Positions 1-9,351 of a stretch of DNA of 38,517 bases are shown here, piece by piece. The notes beneath the pieces are model-generated. The model worked only from the letters and a program-made list of their open reading frames with translations, did no database searches and was not told the origin of the DNA. The DNA comes from Akkermansiaceae bacterium (GTDB taxonomy: Bacteria > Verrucomicrobiota > Verrucomicrobiia > Verrucomicrobiales > Akkermansiaceae), in assembly GCA_029253285.1 (NCBI GenBank), contig JAQWZU010000010.1, positions 1-38,517 of the forward strand. Direction: 5' to 3'. The position numbers and the translations under genes were made by a program. Every line of letters starts with the position of its first letter. Position 1 is the first letter of the stretch.

Positions 1-800
1 ACGCGCCCTTCCAACTCGGCCACCGCGACATAATCACCACGAATCGATACCGCGCAGGGACGACGAAGATGCTTGGTATGCACACCAACGAAATTCAAAT
101 CGAGATCGAGGTGAACCAAACGGCGGTTCTCACGATCGGAAACCAAGAGCAAAGGCTTCTCGCCGCGATGATCGACAGAGATCCCGTGACAGGTGGTAAA
201 CTGACCGTCACCTTTACCACGACCCCCGGCCGACTTGAGGAGCTTACCGCTGGCATCAAACTTATGGATCAAATTTGATCCATACCCGCAGACCACGTAA
301 ATGTGACCTTCCGGACCGACATCAACCCCGGTCACTCCTTGGAAGCCTCCCTTGATTTCGCCCGTTTCCTTGTGCGGAATGGTCAAAAGTGTTTTCCCGT
401 CCAGATCAAGCTTCAGCACTTGCTGCACGGACACGGCCGCTCCGATCAAAACTTCCTTGTCCCCTTCCTTCACCAATGCCAAAGAATGGAGGGCTTTCGT
501 CCCGGCCCCAAAGCTCTTCACAAACTTTCCCTCTCCGGAGAACTTCACCACACCATGATTCGCCTCGGTGCTGACGTAGACATTTCCGGCTCCGTCTACC
601 GCGACGCCACCATGGGTCGGCCCGACGTTCGCTCCATCCGGCATCGCCGCGAATCCCGGGACGGTTTCAAAGGTAAACTGACCATTCCCGGTCACCTGAA
701 CACTCGTCACCACTTTCCCCGCCGGAGGGTTTTCATGCCCCTCGTGACCCTGGGCTACCATTCCACCCAACAACATTGTCGTAATAATCGTCTTTTTCAT
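1..800 (-). CDS. NHL-repeat beta-propeller secreted protein, 3' end cut by window edge
   Basis: This gene starts at the ATG at 800 and runs off the left edge, so 266 codons are visible. The N-terminus (MKKTIITTMLLGGMVAQGHE) looks like a signal peptide, so the product is probably exported. The body carries repeats of NHL/six-bladed beta-propeller type: a GGVAVDGAGNVYVS strand near residue 65, VTGVDVGPEGHIYVV near 155, and GDGQFTTCHGISVD near 197, each followed by a segment of the V-K-F-x-G/H-K-F-D type. The substrate is unknown; such propellers usually bind ligands or act as sugar or lactone-type hydrolases. The gene diverges from lepA. I see no clear Shine-Dalgarno sequence. The family call is good, the function open. 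Confidence 0.85.
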   Translation of the reverse strand, partial: MKKTIITTMLLGGMVAQGHEGHENPPAGKVVTSVQVTGNGQFTFETVPGFAAMPDGANVGPTHGGVAVDGAGNVYVSTEANHGVVKFSGEGKFVKSFGAGTKALHSLALVKEGDKEVLIGAAVSVQQVLKLDLDGKTLLTIPHKETGEIKGGFQGVTGVDVGPEGHIYVVCGYGSNLIHKFDASGKLLKSAGGRGKGDGQFTTCHGISVDHRGEKPLLLVSDRENRRLVHLDLDLNFVGVHTKHLRRPCAVSIRGDYVAVAELEGR

Positions 801-1086
801 AGATTCTAACGGCAGAAAAGACGGATAAATCCAGTCATCGGTCAACCAATAACCGAAATAATGAGAAGATATCCTTTCCCCTTTTCACACTTCAAAACAC
901 CATTTTGAGATTCTTCATTCGCGATGAAGGCAATTGCGGGAAAAACCCACCGACCCATCCCTGGCCCCGCCGAACGGGCTTCCCCGCACTCCACTCTTCC
1001 CTTTTCTACGATTTCCCTTTATCTCCCGCGCGCGAGGAGGCGAAATCATCCTTCACTCCTCACTTTTCACCATTCACAATTTTCCC
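801..1086. other. Divergent intergenic region upstream of lepA
   Basis: These 286 bases separate the NHL-protein start (leftward) from the GTG start of lepA (rightward), so both promoters should lie here. The half nearest lepA is strongly pyrimidine-rich. I find no convincing -35/-10 pair, hairpin or RNA gene. The lepA frame is open through much of this stretch, but it encodes no LepA-like residues before the GTG. Confidence 0.5.
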
Positions 1087-2886
1087 GTGTCCGTCGAACT
1101 CACCCGTAATTTCTCCATCATCGCTCATATCGATCATGGCAAAACGACCCTGTCCGATCGGCTCATGGAGCACACCCAGACCATTACCCAACGGGAGTCC
1201 CAGGCCCAACACCTCGACTCCATGGACCTCGAGCGGGAAAAAGGGATCACCATCAAATCCCATCCCGTCACCCTCTCTTTCAAATCCAAAGACGGCAAGA
1301 CCTACAAGCTCAACCTCCTCGACACCCCCGGTCACGTTGACTTTTCCTACGAAGTCTCCCGGTCCCTCGCCGCTTGCGAGGGCGCCATCCTCATCATCGA
1401 TGCCGCCCAAGGCGTGGAAGCCCAAACCATGGCCAACGTCAACCTCGCCATGGAGCAGGACCTCGCCATCGTCCCCGTCCTAAACAAAATCGACCTTCCC
1501 GCCGCCGATATCCCCCGCTGCCGCCAGCAGCTCGAAGACATCCTCGCCATCCCCGGCGATCACGCCATCCCCGCTTCCGCCAAACAAGGGATCGGGATCG
1601 AGGACATCCTTGAAGCCGTCGTCGAACTCGTTCCTCCGCCGGTCGAAAATCCCGACGGCCTCCTTCGCGCCTCCGTTTTCGATTCTCTCTATGATCAATT
1701 CCGCGGCGTCGTCTCCTACGTTCGCATCGTCTCCGGCGAGGTAAAGAAAGGCGATAAAATCAAGCTCTTCCATACTCCCACCAACTACGAGATCAAGGAG
1801 ACCGGCATCTTCACTCCCAAGATGACCAAAACCAACGGACTCAAAACCGGGGACGTCGGCTACATCATCGCCAACATGAAGTCCTCCGCCGAAGTCAAAA
1901 TCGGCGACACCATCACTCACAAGGACAAGCCCTGCCCCGAGCCTCTCCCCGGCTTCAAGGAAATCCGCCCCATGGTTTTCTCCGGCATCTACCCCATCGA
2001 CACCTCCGACTACGAGGCTCTCAAGGTCGCCATGGGTAAGCTCCAGATCAACGACGCCGCCTTTACCTTCCAAACTGAATCCTCCACCGCACTCGGCTTC
2101 GGCTTCCGCTGCGGCTTCCTTGGCCTTCTCCACATGGAGATCATCCAAGAGCGCCTCCGCCGCGAGTTCGACATGGACGTCATCTCGACTTATCCCTCCG
2201 TGATCTACGAGGTCACCAAAACCAACGGCGAAGAACTCATCATCGACAACCCGTCCTACCTCCCCGAAGCCCAAATCATCGAAGAAATTAAAGAGCCCAT
2301 CGTGCGCATCTTTATCATGGTTCCCGGCGACTACATCGGCGACGTCATGAAGCTCATCATGGAAAAGCGCGGCGACCTCGAAAACACCGAGACCATCGAC
2401 GAATTCCGCGTCATGCTCACCGCCACCGTTCCCCTCGCCGACATTCTCGTCGACTTCAACGACCGCCTCAAATCCATGACCAAAGGCTACGGGTCCATGG
2501 ACTACGAGCACGCCGGCTACCGCGCCGCCAACATGGTCAAAATGGATATGCTCATCGCCGGCGACCCCGTCGAAGCCTTCTCCACCATCGTCCACCGCGA
2601 CAAAGCCGTCGGCCGAGGTCGCGAACTCGCCGCCAAGCTCAAGGAGGTCATCCCCACCCAGATGTTCGTTGTCGCCATTCAGGCCGCGATTGGAGGAAAC
2701 ATCATCGCAAGGGAGACCATCTCCGCGATGCGTAAAAACGTCACCGCCAAATGCTACGGCGGCGACATCTCCCGAAAGCGCAAGCTCCTCGAGAAACAGA
2801 AGAAAGGGAAAGCCAAGATGAAAGCCTTCGGCAAAGTCAACATCCCCCAGGACGCCTTCATCAAGGTTCTGAAGTCAGGGGACTGA
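1087..2886 (+). CDS. lepA: Elongation factor 4 (LepA)
   Basis: Ribosome-associated translational GTPase that acts on stalled or back-translocating ribosomes. From the GTG at 1087 the protein is 599 residues, the same length as E. coli LepA, and begins directly before the G domain. An upstream start at 934 in the same frame would add about 50 unrelated residues, so I reject it. The GTPase motifs are all present: AHIDHGKTT (13-21), GITI (53-56), DTPGH (79-83) and NKID (133-136). The LepA-specific C-terminal domain is recognisable from CYGGDISRKRKLLEKQKKGK near residues 555-580. The stop codon lies only 8 bases from the stop of the convergent metallopeptidase gene, with no obvious terminator between them. 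Confidence 0.98.
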   Translation: MSVELTRNFSIIAHIDHGKTTLSDRLMEHTQTITQRESQAQHLDSMDLEREKGITIKSHPVTLSFKSKDGKTYKLNLLDTPGHVDFSYEVSRSLAACEGAILIIDAAQGVEAQTMANVNLAMEQDLAIVPVLNKIDLPAADIPRCRQQLEDILAIPGDHAIPASAKQGIGIEDILEAVVELVPPPVENPDGLLRASVFDSLYDQFRGVVSYVRIVSGEVKKGDKIKLFHTPTNYEIKETGIFTPKMTKTNGLKTGDVGYIIANMKSSAEVKIGDTITHKDKPCPEPLPGFKEIRPMVFSGIYPIDTSDYEALKVAMGKLQINDAAFTFQTESSTALGFGFRCGFLGLLHMEIIQERLRREFDMDVISTYPSVIYEVTKTNGEELIIDNPSYLPEAQIIEEIKEPIVRIFIMVPGDYIGDVMKLIMEKRGDLENTETIDEFRVMLTATVPLADILVDFNDRLKSMTKGYGSMDYEHAGYRAANMVKMDMLIAGDPVEAFSTIVHRDKAVGRGRELAAKLKEVIPTQMFVVAIQAAIGGNIIARETISAMRKNVTAKCYGGDISRKRKLLEKQKKGKAKMKAFGKVNIPQDAFIKVLKSGD

Positions 2887-2894
2887 CAAGCCCC

Positions 2895-4238
2895 TTACAA
2901 CCCAAGCGCCTTCCGGTTCGCTTCCTTCCACTCGGCCCCGAGCTCTTTGAGCGTCTTGCCGGTCCACTCTTTCCAAATCTCCTCTTGATACCCCTCGTGA
3001 ATCGACTGGTTGATGTGGCGCATTAAGTCCTTGTCGTAGTTCTTAATCACCCAATCGAAAAAGTGGGCCGTGATTCGATAGCTGCTGTCGTGGGAGGCTC
3101 TCCCAAAATTCCCTCTGGTAATGCGCGCGCCCTTTTTCTCAGGCTCAAAGAGGAACCAACGAATGTAGTCTGCCGCTCCTTCGGTGACCCAGACCGGAAG
3201 AGGCTTCCCGCGCGTCATTTGACCCTCCTTGTCCCGGCTTCCAAACTGCACCACGTGCACCACCTCGTGAATCCCCGCTCCGATCGCTTCTCCAGCCAGT
3301 TCCTTGCGCATGAAGTCGGCATTAAACACCACCGAAGCTCCGCTGGCATAAGCCGGAACGCCGCTCAGATTTTTTGGCAGATTCTTCGCCGGCCTCATCG
3401 TAAACGTGATTTCCGTGGAAGGCTTCACTCCGGGAACCGGAAGCATTTCGATGATCTTGGGATACCATTTATCCATCACCGGAATGAGTTCCTTCTCCGC
3501 CCAATCGGCGAGATCGGGAGCTTCGATCGAATTCAGAGTGTAGGTGAACTTCCCGGATTTTGAGGGGAATTTCTTCACAATAAGATTGGGCTTCTCAATG
3601 CGGATTACCTTAGGCCCCTTGGCATCGATGATGTCGATCTCGCTGAAGAAGGTTTCGTTAAAATGTCCCTTCGACAAATTCGGCTTCACCGCAAACAAGA
3701 GGTGACGATATTTCCCCAGCGATTTCTGATCCTTTCCACTCATCAACACCCCATGCTGCCCGGCACCGGCTTTCGAGGTATCCACTTTCTCAATCAAACT
3801 CCAGCCGCCTCCGGGAACTGCCGGCCATTTTGGCAACTCGGGTTTTTCTAAATTCGACCCGTAGAGCGCAAATCGTTGCGCCGCCCGCGAACCATAGTGC
3901 CAGGAATAGGTCGCCACCGAGGCCACCTCGATGGACTTCCCCAAATCGGCTAATATCAACCCGCCTTCGCTGCCCTGGGCAAAAAAGAAATTACGCGAGG
4001 GATCGTCCTCACCACGCGGGATCAACCCATCATTCAACACCGCCAACGGAGCACTGGCCCGATCAGCCTTGCCTCCCACGATCCGAAAAGTCGCCTGACT
4101 CCCCGCATCGTTCGTCGCCGGAACGGGGATCTTTTCCAATTCGAAATAGTCCCCGTCACTGCGTCCGCTTTGGACAACAGCACAGAGCGCAACAAGAGGA
4201 CTGAAACTGACAATTAAAAGAAGAGAGCGATGATTCAT
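2895..4238 (-). CDS. Secreted basic-secretory-protein family metallopeptidase (PF04450-like)
   Basis: Predicted 447-residue exported zinc peptidase. I chose the ATG at 4238 because a signal peptide (MNHRSLLLIVSFSPLVALCA) follows at once; the longer frame from 4316 puts 26 residues in front of it. Residues 30-210 look like a discoidin-type or galactose-binding beta domain (DLGKSIEVASVATYSWHYGS, then ALYGSN). Residues 225-447 resemble the plant/bacterial basic secretory protein peptidase: HEVVH zinc motif at 324-328, followed by the family's WVTEGAADYIRWF at 350-362, whose glutamate or aspartate may supply a third zinc ligand. Family assignment is from memory of these motifs. The substrate is unknown; the N-terminal domain suggests binding to carbohydrate or cell surface. 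It follows two sulfatase genes on the same strand after 156 bases. Confidence 0.85.
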   Translation of the reverse strand: MNHRSLLLIVSFSPLVALCAVVQSGRSDGDYFELEKIPVPATNDAGSQATFRIVGGKADRASAPLAVLNDGLIPRGEDDPSRNFFFAQGSEGGLILADLGKSIEVASVATYSWHYGSRAAQRFALYGSNLEKPELPKWPAVPGGGWSLIEKVDTSKAGAGQHGVLMSGKDQKSLGKYRHLLFAVKPNLSKGHFNETFFSEIDIIDAKGPKVIRIEKPNLIVKKFPSKSGKFTYTLNSIEAPDLADWAEKELIPVMDKWYPKIIEMLPVPGVKPSTEITFTMRPAKNLPKNLSGVPAYASGASVVFNADFMRKELAGEAIGAGIHEVVHVVQFGSRDKEGQMTRGKPLPVWVTEGAADYIRWFLFEPEKKGARITRGNFGRASHDSSYRITAHFFDWVIKNYDKDLMRHINQSIHEGYQEEIWKEWTGKTLKELGAEWKEANRKALGL

Positions 4239-4394
4239 TTCTTGGAAAGCGACGCCAAAGAGAAACTTGCTCGAAGGGAAGTCTAAAACGGCGGTGGAGA
4301 CAGCGTAATCCCTCATTCGCCCTTGGGAAACCCCGGATCGAAGGTCGGCATGGAATTCAAAGAGCTCCTCTCAAGAGCACGATAGCTCCCACTG

Positions 4395-5804
4395 CTATTT
4401 CGCTTCGGTCGCTTTCAACTCAGCCATCACCTCGGCTTTCCAGGCCTTCAAGCCCAACTGCAACCGCTGCATTACTTTCGGGTTTTCCTTTGCGAGATTT
4501 TTCGACTCACCGGGATCGGCGATAATGTCAAAAAGCTGCGGCGTCTTCTTTCCTTCGATCAACTTGTAGCGATGCTCCATCCACGCGGCTTCCTTGCCAT
4601 CCTTGTTGAGAAAGCCCAGAGGCTTTTCCCGCTCTATTTTCTTGCCCGTCACAAAAGGCAAGAGAGTAACTCCGTCGTATGTCCGCCCAGCGGGTAAATC
4701 TACGCCAAGCGTATCAAGAATGGTCGGAAAATAATCCGAGGTGAAACAGGGAGCTTCCACGGTCTTTGGCTCTTTGATTTTCTCCGGCCAGACCATCAAT
4801 CCCGGCACTCGAATCCCGCCTTCGTTGATCGACAATTTATAACCTTTCAGATCCTTGGCCGTCCCCACGTGTCTGGGAGATCCCTGTCTGGCCGGCCCGT
4901 TATCGGAGCAAAACCACAGCATCGTGTTGTCCGCTGCGCCCAGTGATTTTAACTCAGCCCTCAAACGGCCAATCTGCTCATCCATCGCGGTGAGACAGCC
5001 GTAATAATGCTGCTCGTGCTCGGTCCGGTCCAGATACATCTCACGATACCTCGGACCACCCACCACGGGAGAATGGGGCGTGTGAAACCAGATCACGGTA
5101 AAGAAGGGCTTCTCTTCCTTCACCGCATTTCGAATGAAAGGCAGAGCCCGATCCATGATGACACGGGAATCGTCACCCTTCGTATTCTCCGTCGCCTTCT
5201 GCCCCGGCCCGGAAAAATAATCATTCCCGTAGGGCTTCCCACTCGACGGCGAACCTCCTTTCTTGATCGGACCCGGATCGATCAATGGATCCCAAGTCGG
5301 CACCTTGGACTCAGTCACAAAACTAACATCCACATCGCGCTCCCACGGCGGGCAGTAGTATCGCGCCGGAGACTTGGCAAAAGTGCCCCAGCGCTTTTGA
5401 TCGCGAGGCTCTTTGGACAAGGTTCCCAAATGCCACTTCCCAAAATGCCCTGTGGTATATCCCTGTTTTTTCAAAACCGAAGTAATCGAAACCTCGCTCG
5501 GCTCCAGCATCCCCTTCATCGCAAACGTAATCCCGTAGCGATAAGGATTCCGGCCCGTGTAACAACTTCCACGAGTCGGCGAACACATCGCCGCACCGGC
5601 ATAAAATCGCGTAAAGGTCACTCCCTCTGCATGCATTTGGTCAAGATGCGGCGTCTTCAAATGTGGATGCCCGTTGTAGCCGACATCACCCCAGCCCTGG
5701 TCATCGGTCATGCATAGAATAATATTCGGGCGGTCCGCGCCATGAGTGGCTTGCGTGAAAATCGCCACTGCGATCACTGATAGTATCTTAACAGGAAATT
5801 TCAT
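4395..5804 (-). CDS. Secreted type I sulfatase
   Basis: Arylsulfatase-type hydrolase of 469 residues that removes sulfate esters, probably from sulfated carbohydrate in the periplasm or outside the cell. A signal peptide covers residues 1-22. The calcium-binding pair DD is at 34-35 (CMTDDQGWGDVGYNG) and the formylglycine site is CSPTR starting at Cys74, in the usual C-x-P-x-R form. GHFGKWHLG near 120 supplies the active-site lysine, and FCSDNGPA near residue 300 gives the DNG motif. Activity needs a formylglycine-generating enzyme, which is not in this window. The start lies 15 bases after the stop of the preceding sulfatase, so the two are probably cotranscribed. Confidence 0.95.
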   Translation of the reverse strand: MKFPVKILSVIAVAIFTQATHGADRPNIILCMTDDQGWGDVGYNGHPHLKTPHLDQMHAEGVTFTRFYAGAAMCSPTRGSCYTGRNPYRYGITFAMKGMLEPSEVSITSVLKKQGYTTGHFGKWHLGTLSKEPRDQKRWGTFAKSPARYYCPPWERDVDVSFVTESKVPTWDPLIDPGPIKKGGSPSSGKPYGNDYFSGPGQKATENTKGDDSRVIMDRALPFIRNAVKEEKPFFTVIWFHTPHSPVVGGPRYREMYLDRTEHEQHYYGCLTAMDEQIGRLRAELKSLGAADNTMLWFCSDNGPARQGSPRHVGTAKDLKGYKLSINEGGIRVPGLMVWPEKIKEPKTVEAPCFTSDYFPTILDTLGVDLPAGRTYDGVTLLPFVTGKKIEREKPLGFLNKDGKEAAWMEHRYKLIEGKKTPQLFDIIADPGESKNLAKENPKVMQRLQLGLKAWKAEVMAELKATEAK

Positions 5805-5819
5805 CGCTGAAGGAGAAGT

Positions 5820-7244
5820 CTATTTCTTTTTCTTGTTCCGGGAATGCGGAGCCTGCAATCGATCCTTGTCGATCAACTCTCGATCATAAATCTCGCCAGG
5901 CCGGATTGGTTCGTGAGCCGCTTCGGCAAATCCAACAAGCTTCTTGAGGACCTCCGGGTGTTCCTTCGCAAGGTTCTCCTTCTCCTCTACCTCTTTCGAA
6001 AGGTCATAGAGCTGCCAGTCTCCTTTTTTCCCTTTGTAGGCTTTCCAGTTTTTCATCCTTACTGCGGTCTGGCCTACATACTCCCAATAGAGGTATTCAT
6101 GATTCTTCTGTCCCGGCTCACCCATGAGAGTCGGCATCAACGACAAGCCATCGGTCTTAGGACTCGTCGCTCCGGCCAACTCCGCAAGCGTCGGCATAAT
6201 GTCCGGGAAGTAACACAGATGGTCGGCCTCCACTGATTCCTTGATCATTCCAGGCCAGCGCACCAGGAAGGGAATCTTCAAGCCACCTTCGTAAAGTGAT
6301 CCCTTACCCGCCTTAAAACGCTCACCGGTTTCCGGATTGAGATTCGGCCCGAAGAAACCATGCGGACGACCCTTCGTCGAAAAGTAAGCCTGCCCCCCAT
6401 TGTCGCCACACAGAAAAAAGATCGTCTCCTGATCCAGATCCATCTCCTTCAGGCTCGCGATAATTTCCCCAATCTGCCGATCAATCATATGCATGAATGC
6501 GGCATAGACCTTGGCGTCATTTTTTGTTCTCTGACCTGCGGTCCACGGCTTGTCTTTGAACAACTTCCAGGACGGGTCATCTTGATCGATTCCCCACAAT
6601 CCATGAGGCGGCGTCCAAGGCAAGTAGCAGAAAAAGGGCTTCTCTCTATTCTTACGAATGAACTTCATCGACTCTTTGAAAATCTCATCTTGGGCATGGG
6701 TTTTCCCTTCGTAGAAACTCGTTCCCTCGTTTCCCTCCAGAGGCACTTCCTTACTATTTCGAATAAGGTATTTTGGATAAAAAGTATGCGCATGTACCTG
6801 GTCGTAATATCCAAAGAACTCGTCAAATCCGTGCTTCTCGGGAACACCCGAGGTTCCCCGCCCGCCGATTCCCCACTTCCCAAATCCTCCCGTGGCATAC
6901 CCTTCTTTCTTCAACATGCTCGCTAGCGTTTGCTCCTCCCTCCGGATCGGCGCGGATCCATTGTTCGATCTCATCGAGGTATGACCGGAATGCAACCCCG
7001 TCAATAAGACGCACCGCGTCGGACCACACACCGGAGCTCCCGCATAGGCATTGGTGAACCTCATGCCATCCTTCGCAAACTGATCGATATTGGGGGTGAG
7101 CAAATCCTTACTCCCCATATGGCCCGATTCAAAATACCCCCACTCATCGAGCATGAGATAAATAATATTGGGTTTCTTCTCCTTCGCCGAGACACTGGAA
7201 ACCAATACTAGGGCCGATACCACGGCCAACAATGTGCACTGCAT
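5820..7244 (-). CDS. Secreted type I sulfatase with Asp-Glu in place of the Asp-Asp pair
   Basis: Sulfatase of 474 residues with a signal peptide (about 1-20, ending SVSA). The catalytic site is CGPTR from Cys73 (C-x-P-x-R kept), followed by a standard LLTGLHSGH segment. GFGKWGIGG near residue 120 holds the active-site lysine and CGDNGGQ near 295 the DNG motif. The calcium-binding pair near the N-terminus reads LDEWGYFESGHMG, that is Asp33-Glu34 rather than Asp-Asp. It is the first gene of a two-sulfatase unit, followed after 15 bases by the next one. The C-terminus is lysine-rich (RNKKKK). The substrate cannot be read from the sequence. Confidence 0.93.
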   Translation of the reverse strand: MQCTLLAVVSALVLVSSVSAKEKKPNIIYLMLDEWGYFESGHMGSKDLLTPNIDQFAKDGMRFTNAYAGAPVCGPTRCVLLTGLHSGHTSMRSNNGSAPIRREEQTLASMLKKEGYATGGFGKWGIGGRGTSGVPEKHGFDEFFGYYDQVHAHTFYPKYLIRNSKEVPLEGNEGTSFYEGKTHAQDEIFKESMKFIRKNREKPFFCYLPWTPPHGLWGIDQDDPSWKLFKDKPWTAGQRTKNDAKVYAAFMHMIDRQIGEIIASLKEMDLDQETIFFLCGDNGGQAYFSTKGRPHGFFGPNLNPETGERFKAGKGSLYEGGLKIPFLVRWPGMIKESVEADHLCYFPDIMPTLAELAGATSPKTDGLSLMPTLMGEPGQKNHEYLYWEYVGQTAVRMKNWKAYKGKKGDWQLYDLSKEVEEKENLAKEHPEVLKKLVGFAEAAHEPIRPGEIYDRELIDKDRLQAPHSRNKKKK

Positions 7245-7418
7245 GTAAACTTCTACGCAAAGATTCCCCCAATCTCACTCAAAAAGAATTTCTCCGTGAG
7301 GCACTCACCAGAACGTGAAAAAGCTGCAATCTCGCTTGGAGGACCCCAGACAGAATCTTGGCTTTAGAAAGCGCAACTCTCCCACACCCAATCTGGAAAA
7401 ACCAAAAATCCTGGGCCC

Positions 7419-8525
7419 CTAATCGATCTTCGGCGGTAATGTTGGAGGCCTTTCCGGCCCCGGCTTCGTCGGCGCCGGGGGAGGCTCTTTCTCTCTCCTA
7501 ATTTCCACATCATCGATGCGGATGTAATAGGCGCCCATTCCCCTGACTTCCCAACCCGCCGAGACCCGGGCCTTATCGGTCACCCGACGCGCTTGCAGGT
7601 AGGTATTGAAAGAATTCGGGTGCACGTGAAACATCAGCACCGATCTAATGTTGCTGGAAAGCTTATAAACGATCTTCGCAAAGTTGCTGTCTTTCTTTTT
7701 TAGTTCTTCGAGAGAGGTTCCGCCCGCCTTCAGGTCGGGCGACACCACGAGTTGCATTCTCGTTGAAACCGGATTAGCCACCAGTTTGACTTTCTGGTTT
7801 CGTGAGTTTTTAAAATCGAACTTCTCGTAGTGTTTGAGAATCGGACCTGAACGATAAATATAGCGATCCGCACCCTGTCGCTTGATTCGTTCATTCGGAA
7901 AGTTGCGTTTCTCCTTCCTAAACTCATCCTCAAACATCTTCAGCGGCGTAAAAGGATCGATGAAATGCACCCGATCATTGATAACCAGCGCGTGGTAGAT
8001 CTCCGCACTCTTCGGCACCGGACGACTCGCCGGAATCCCCACAACTGTCGGATCAACTTTCAGCACCGGAGTCTTATCCAAGAGCGCCTCAAGGCGTGCA
8101 ATTTCATCCTGAATTCCCTTGGTCTTCTTCGCTTCATCATCCCGCTCTTTCCGTGACTTTTTCTCCAGCTTCTTCAGTTGTTCCAAATCTGCCAACAGCT
8201 CCTCATTAGTCTTCACGTTCTTCTCAAGCAAGGCCAACTGCCGTTTCTCGTCCTCCACGTCCTCCGGCTTTGGCGGCTCTTTCGTGAGCATCGTCTCCAA
8301 GATGATTTTTTCCGATTCCAATTCCTTGGCCTTCTCTTCCGATGCCGCCACCTCTTCTTCAGTCGCCGGCAGAAGGCCTTCCAGAAACTGCACCACCTTC
8401 TGACTCACATCAGCTTGCACAAGGAGGAGCACGAGAATAAGCACCGCCACCACATTGGTAAGCGCGTCCATGAGGGAGTCGAGATTAACTCCCTCGTCTG
8501 AACTGGATTTGCGTCTTCTTCCCAT
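7419..8525 (-). CDS. ExbD/TolR-like stator protein with coiled-coil stalk (keeps the membrane Asp)
   Basis: A 368-residue protein with one N-terminal membrane segment (about 20-37) after a short basic N-terminus (MGRRRK). NLDSLMDALTNVV aligns with the ExbD motif N-x-x-P-L-I-D-V, placing Asp20 where the proton-relay aspartate of ExbD lies. Residues 55-150 are rich in Glu, Lys and Leu and should form a long coiled coil. Residues 170-345 are a larger alpha/beta domain, and the tail is proline-rich (PPPAPTKPGPERPPTLPPK). Typical ExbD is about 140 residues, so this is much longer. It is the last gene of a three-gene operon, 5 bases after the preceding stop. It probably works with the ExbB-like channel encoded upstream; the task powered is unknown. 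Confidence 0.85.
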   Translation of the reverse strand: MGRRRKSSSDEGVNLDSLMDALTNVVAVLILVLLLVQADVSQKVVQFLEGLLPATEEEVAASEEKAKELESEKIILETMLTKEPPKPEDVEDEKRQLALLEKNVKTNEELLADLEQLKKLEKKSRKERDDEAKKTKGIQDEIARLEALLDKTPVLKVDPTVVGIPASRPVPKSAEIYHALVINDRVHFIDPFTPLKMFEDEFRKEKRNFPNERIKRQGADRYIYRSGPILKHYEKFDFKNSRNQKVKLVANPVSTRMQLVVSPDLKAGGTSLEELKKKDSNFAKIVYKLSSNIRSVLMFHVHPNSFNTYLQARRVTDKARVSAGWEVRGMGAYYIRIDDVEIRREKEPPPAPTKPGPERPPTLPPKID

Positions 8526-8530
8526 CGTTC

Positions 8531-9346
8531 CTAGCGCTTGAATAATGAAAGATCGATCTTCCCGTCATTGGGAATCGGAAGCTTTCCGGTTGGCAGTTTA
8601 TATTTCAATTCCGCCGTCGCGGCGGCCCAGCGAAAGGCTTCGTTCCCGGATTTCCGGATGAGATACAACACCATCGAGTCGTCGGTCTTCTTCACCCGGT
8701 CCAAATACTTGGCATACACCCCGCTCGTTTTGATCGCGGCGGTCGACAATTTTCTCTCTCCCCCCTGCGCGTCGAGCAAGATAATCCCGGTGGAATTACA
8801 TTCCACAAAAAAGATCTTCCGCGGCCCTCCTTCACCCACTCCCCGCGGCTGAACGATCACCGACTCCTTCGGCTTCGGAGCTTCCTTACGTGCCTTCAGT
8901 TCATCCTGCAAGGTCTTCAAGCGCTTGGCCAAAGGAGGACGTTCCTGACGAAGAGCCTTCACCTCTTTTTTCATATTTTCCACCTGCTTCTGCAACTGGG
9001 CGTCGGTCATCTTGGGATCCTTTGCTTTCTCGAGCTCCTTCAACTTCATCGTCAGGGCAATCCTGGCTTCCTCGATTTTCGCCATCGCGGACACCGTCGA
9101 TTTATCCTTCTTCAACTTCTCATCCAGCTCGGCGATTTTCTTTTCCAATTCTTTGGTTTGAATCTGCAAATCCCGGTTCTTGGTTGCCCGGGCCATTTCC
9201 TCTTCGGTCCGACCGTTTTTCTCCATTTGTTGAACCTGCATCATCACGCTGATCATGAGCGTCAGAATCCCGATGAGGCATGCCAGGATGCTCATGAAGG
9301 GGAACAGGGAAACTCCCTGCGATGAATCTTTCGCTCGCCGCGCCAC
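8531..9346 (-). CDS. ExbD-like protein with coiled-coil stalk lacking the membrane Asp
   Basis: A 271-residue protein with the ExbD layout: short basic N-terminus (MARRAKDSSQGVS), a single membrane helix (about 15-36, LFPFMSILACLIGILTLMIS), a Lys/Glu-rich coiled coil (38-145) and a C-terminal alpha/beta domain (about 155-271). Where ExbD proteins have P-L-I-D, this one reads P-F-M-S, and there is no acidic residue in the membrane helix. It therefore probably cannot relay protons itself and may act as the passive partner of the Asp-bearing ExbD-like protein encoded next. It sits 5 bases from both neighbours. The ExbD relationship rests on topology and operon context more than on sequence identity. 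Confidence 0.8.
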   Translation of the reverse strand: MARRAKDSSQGVSLFPFMSILACLIGILTLMISVMMQVQQMEKNGRTEEEMARATKNRDLQIQTKELEKKIAELDEKLKKDKSTVSAMAKIEEARIALTMKLKELEKAKDPKMTDAQLQKQVENMKKEVKALRQERPPLAKRLKTLQDELKARKEAPKPKESVIVQPRGVGEGGPRKIFFVECNSTGIILLDAQGGERKLSTAAIKTSGVYAKYLDRVKKTDDSMVLYLIRKSGNEAFRWAAATAELKYKLPTGKLPIPNDGKIDLSLFKR

Positions 9347-9351
9347 GGTTC

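Noticed and set aside
934-1086. Longer N-terminus for LepA
   Set aside because: The extra 51 residues show no LepA similarity, and the GTG at 1087 gives the exact usual length.
1480-2595. 371-codon open frame on the minus strand across lepA
   Set aside because: It is exactly antisense to an intact lepA; the product is a low-complexity Gly/Asp/Val chain caused by strong third-position bias.
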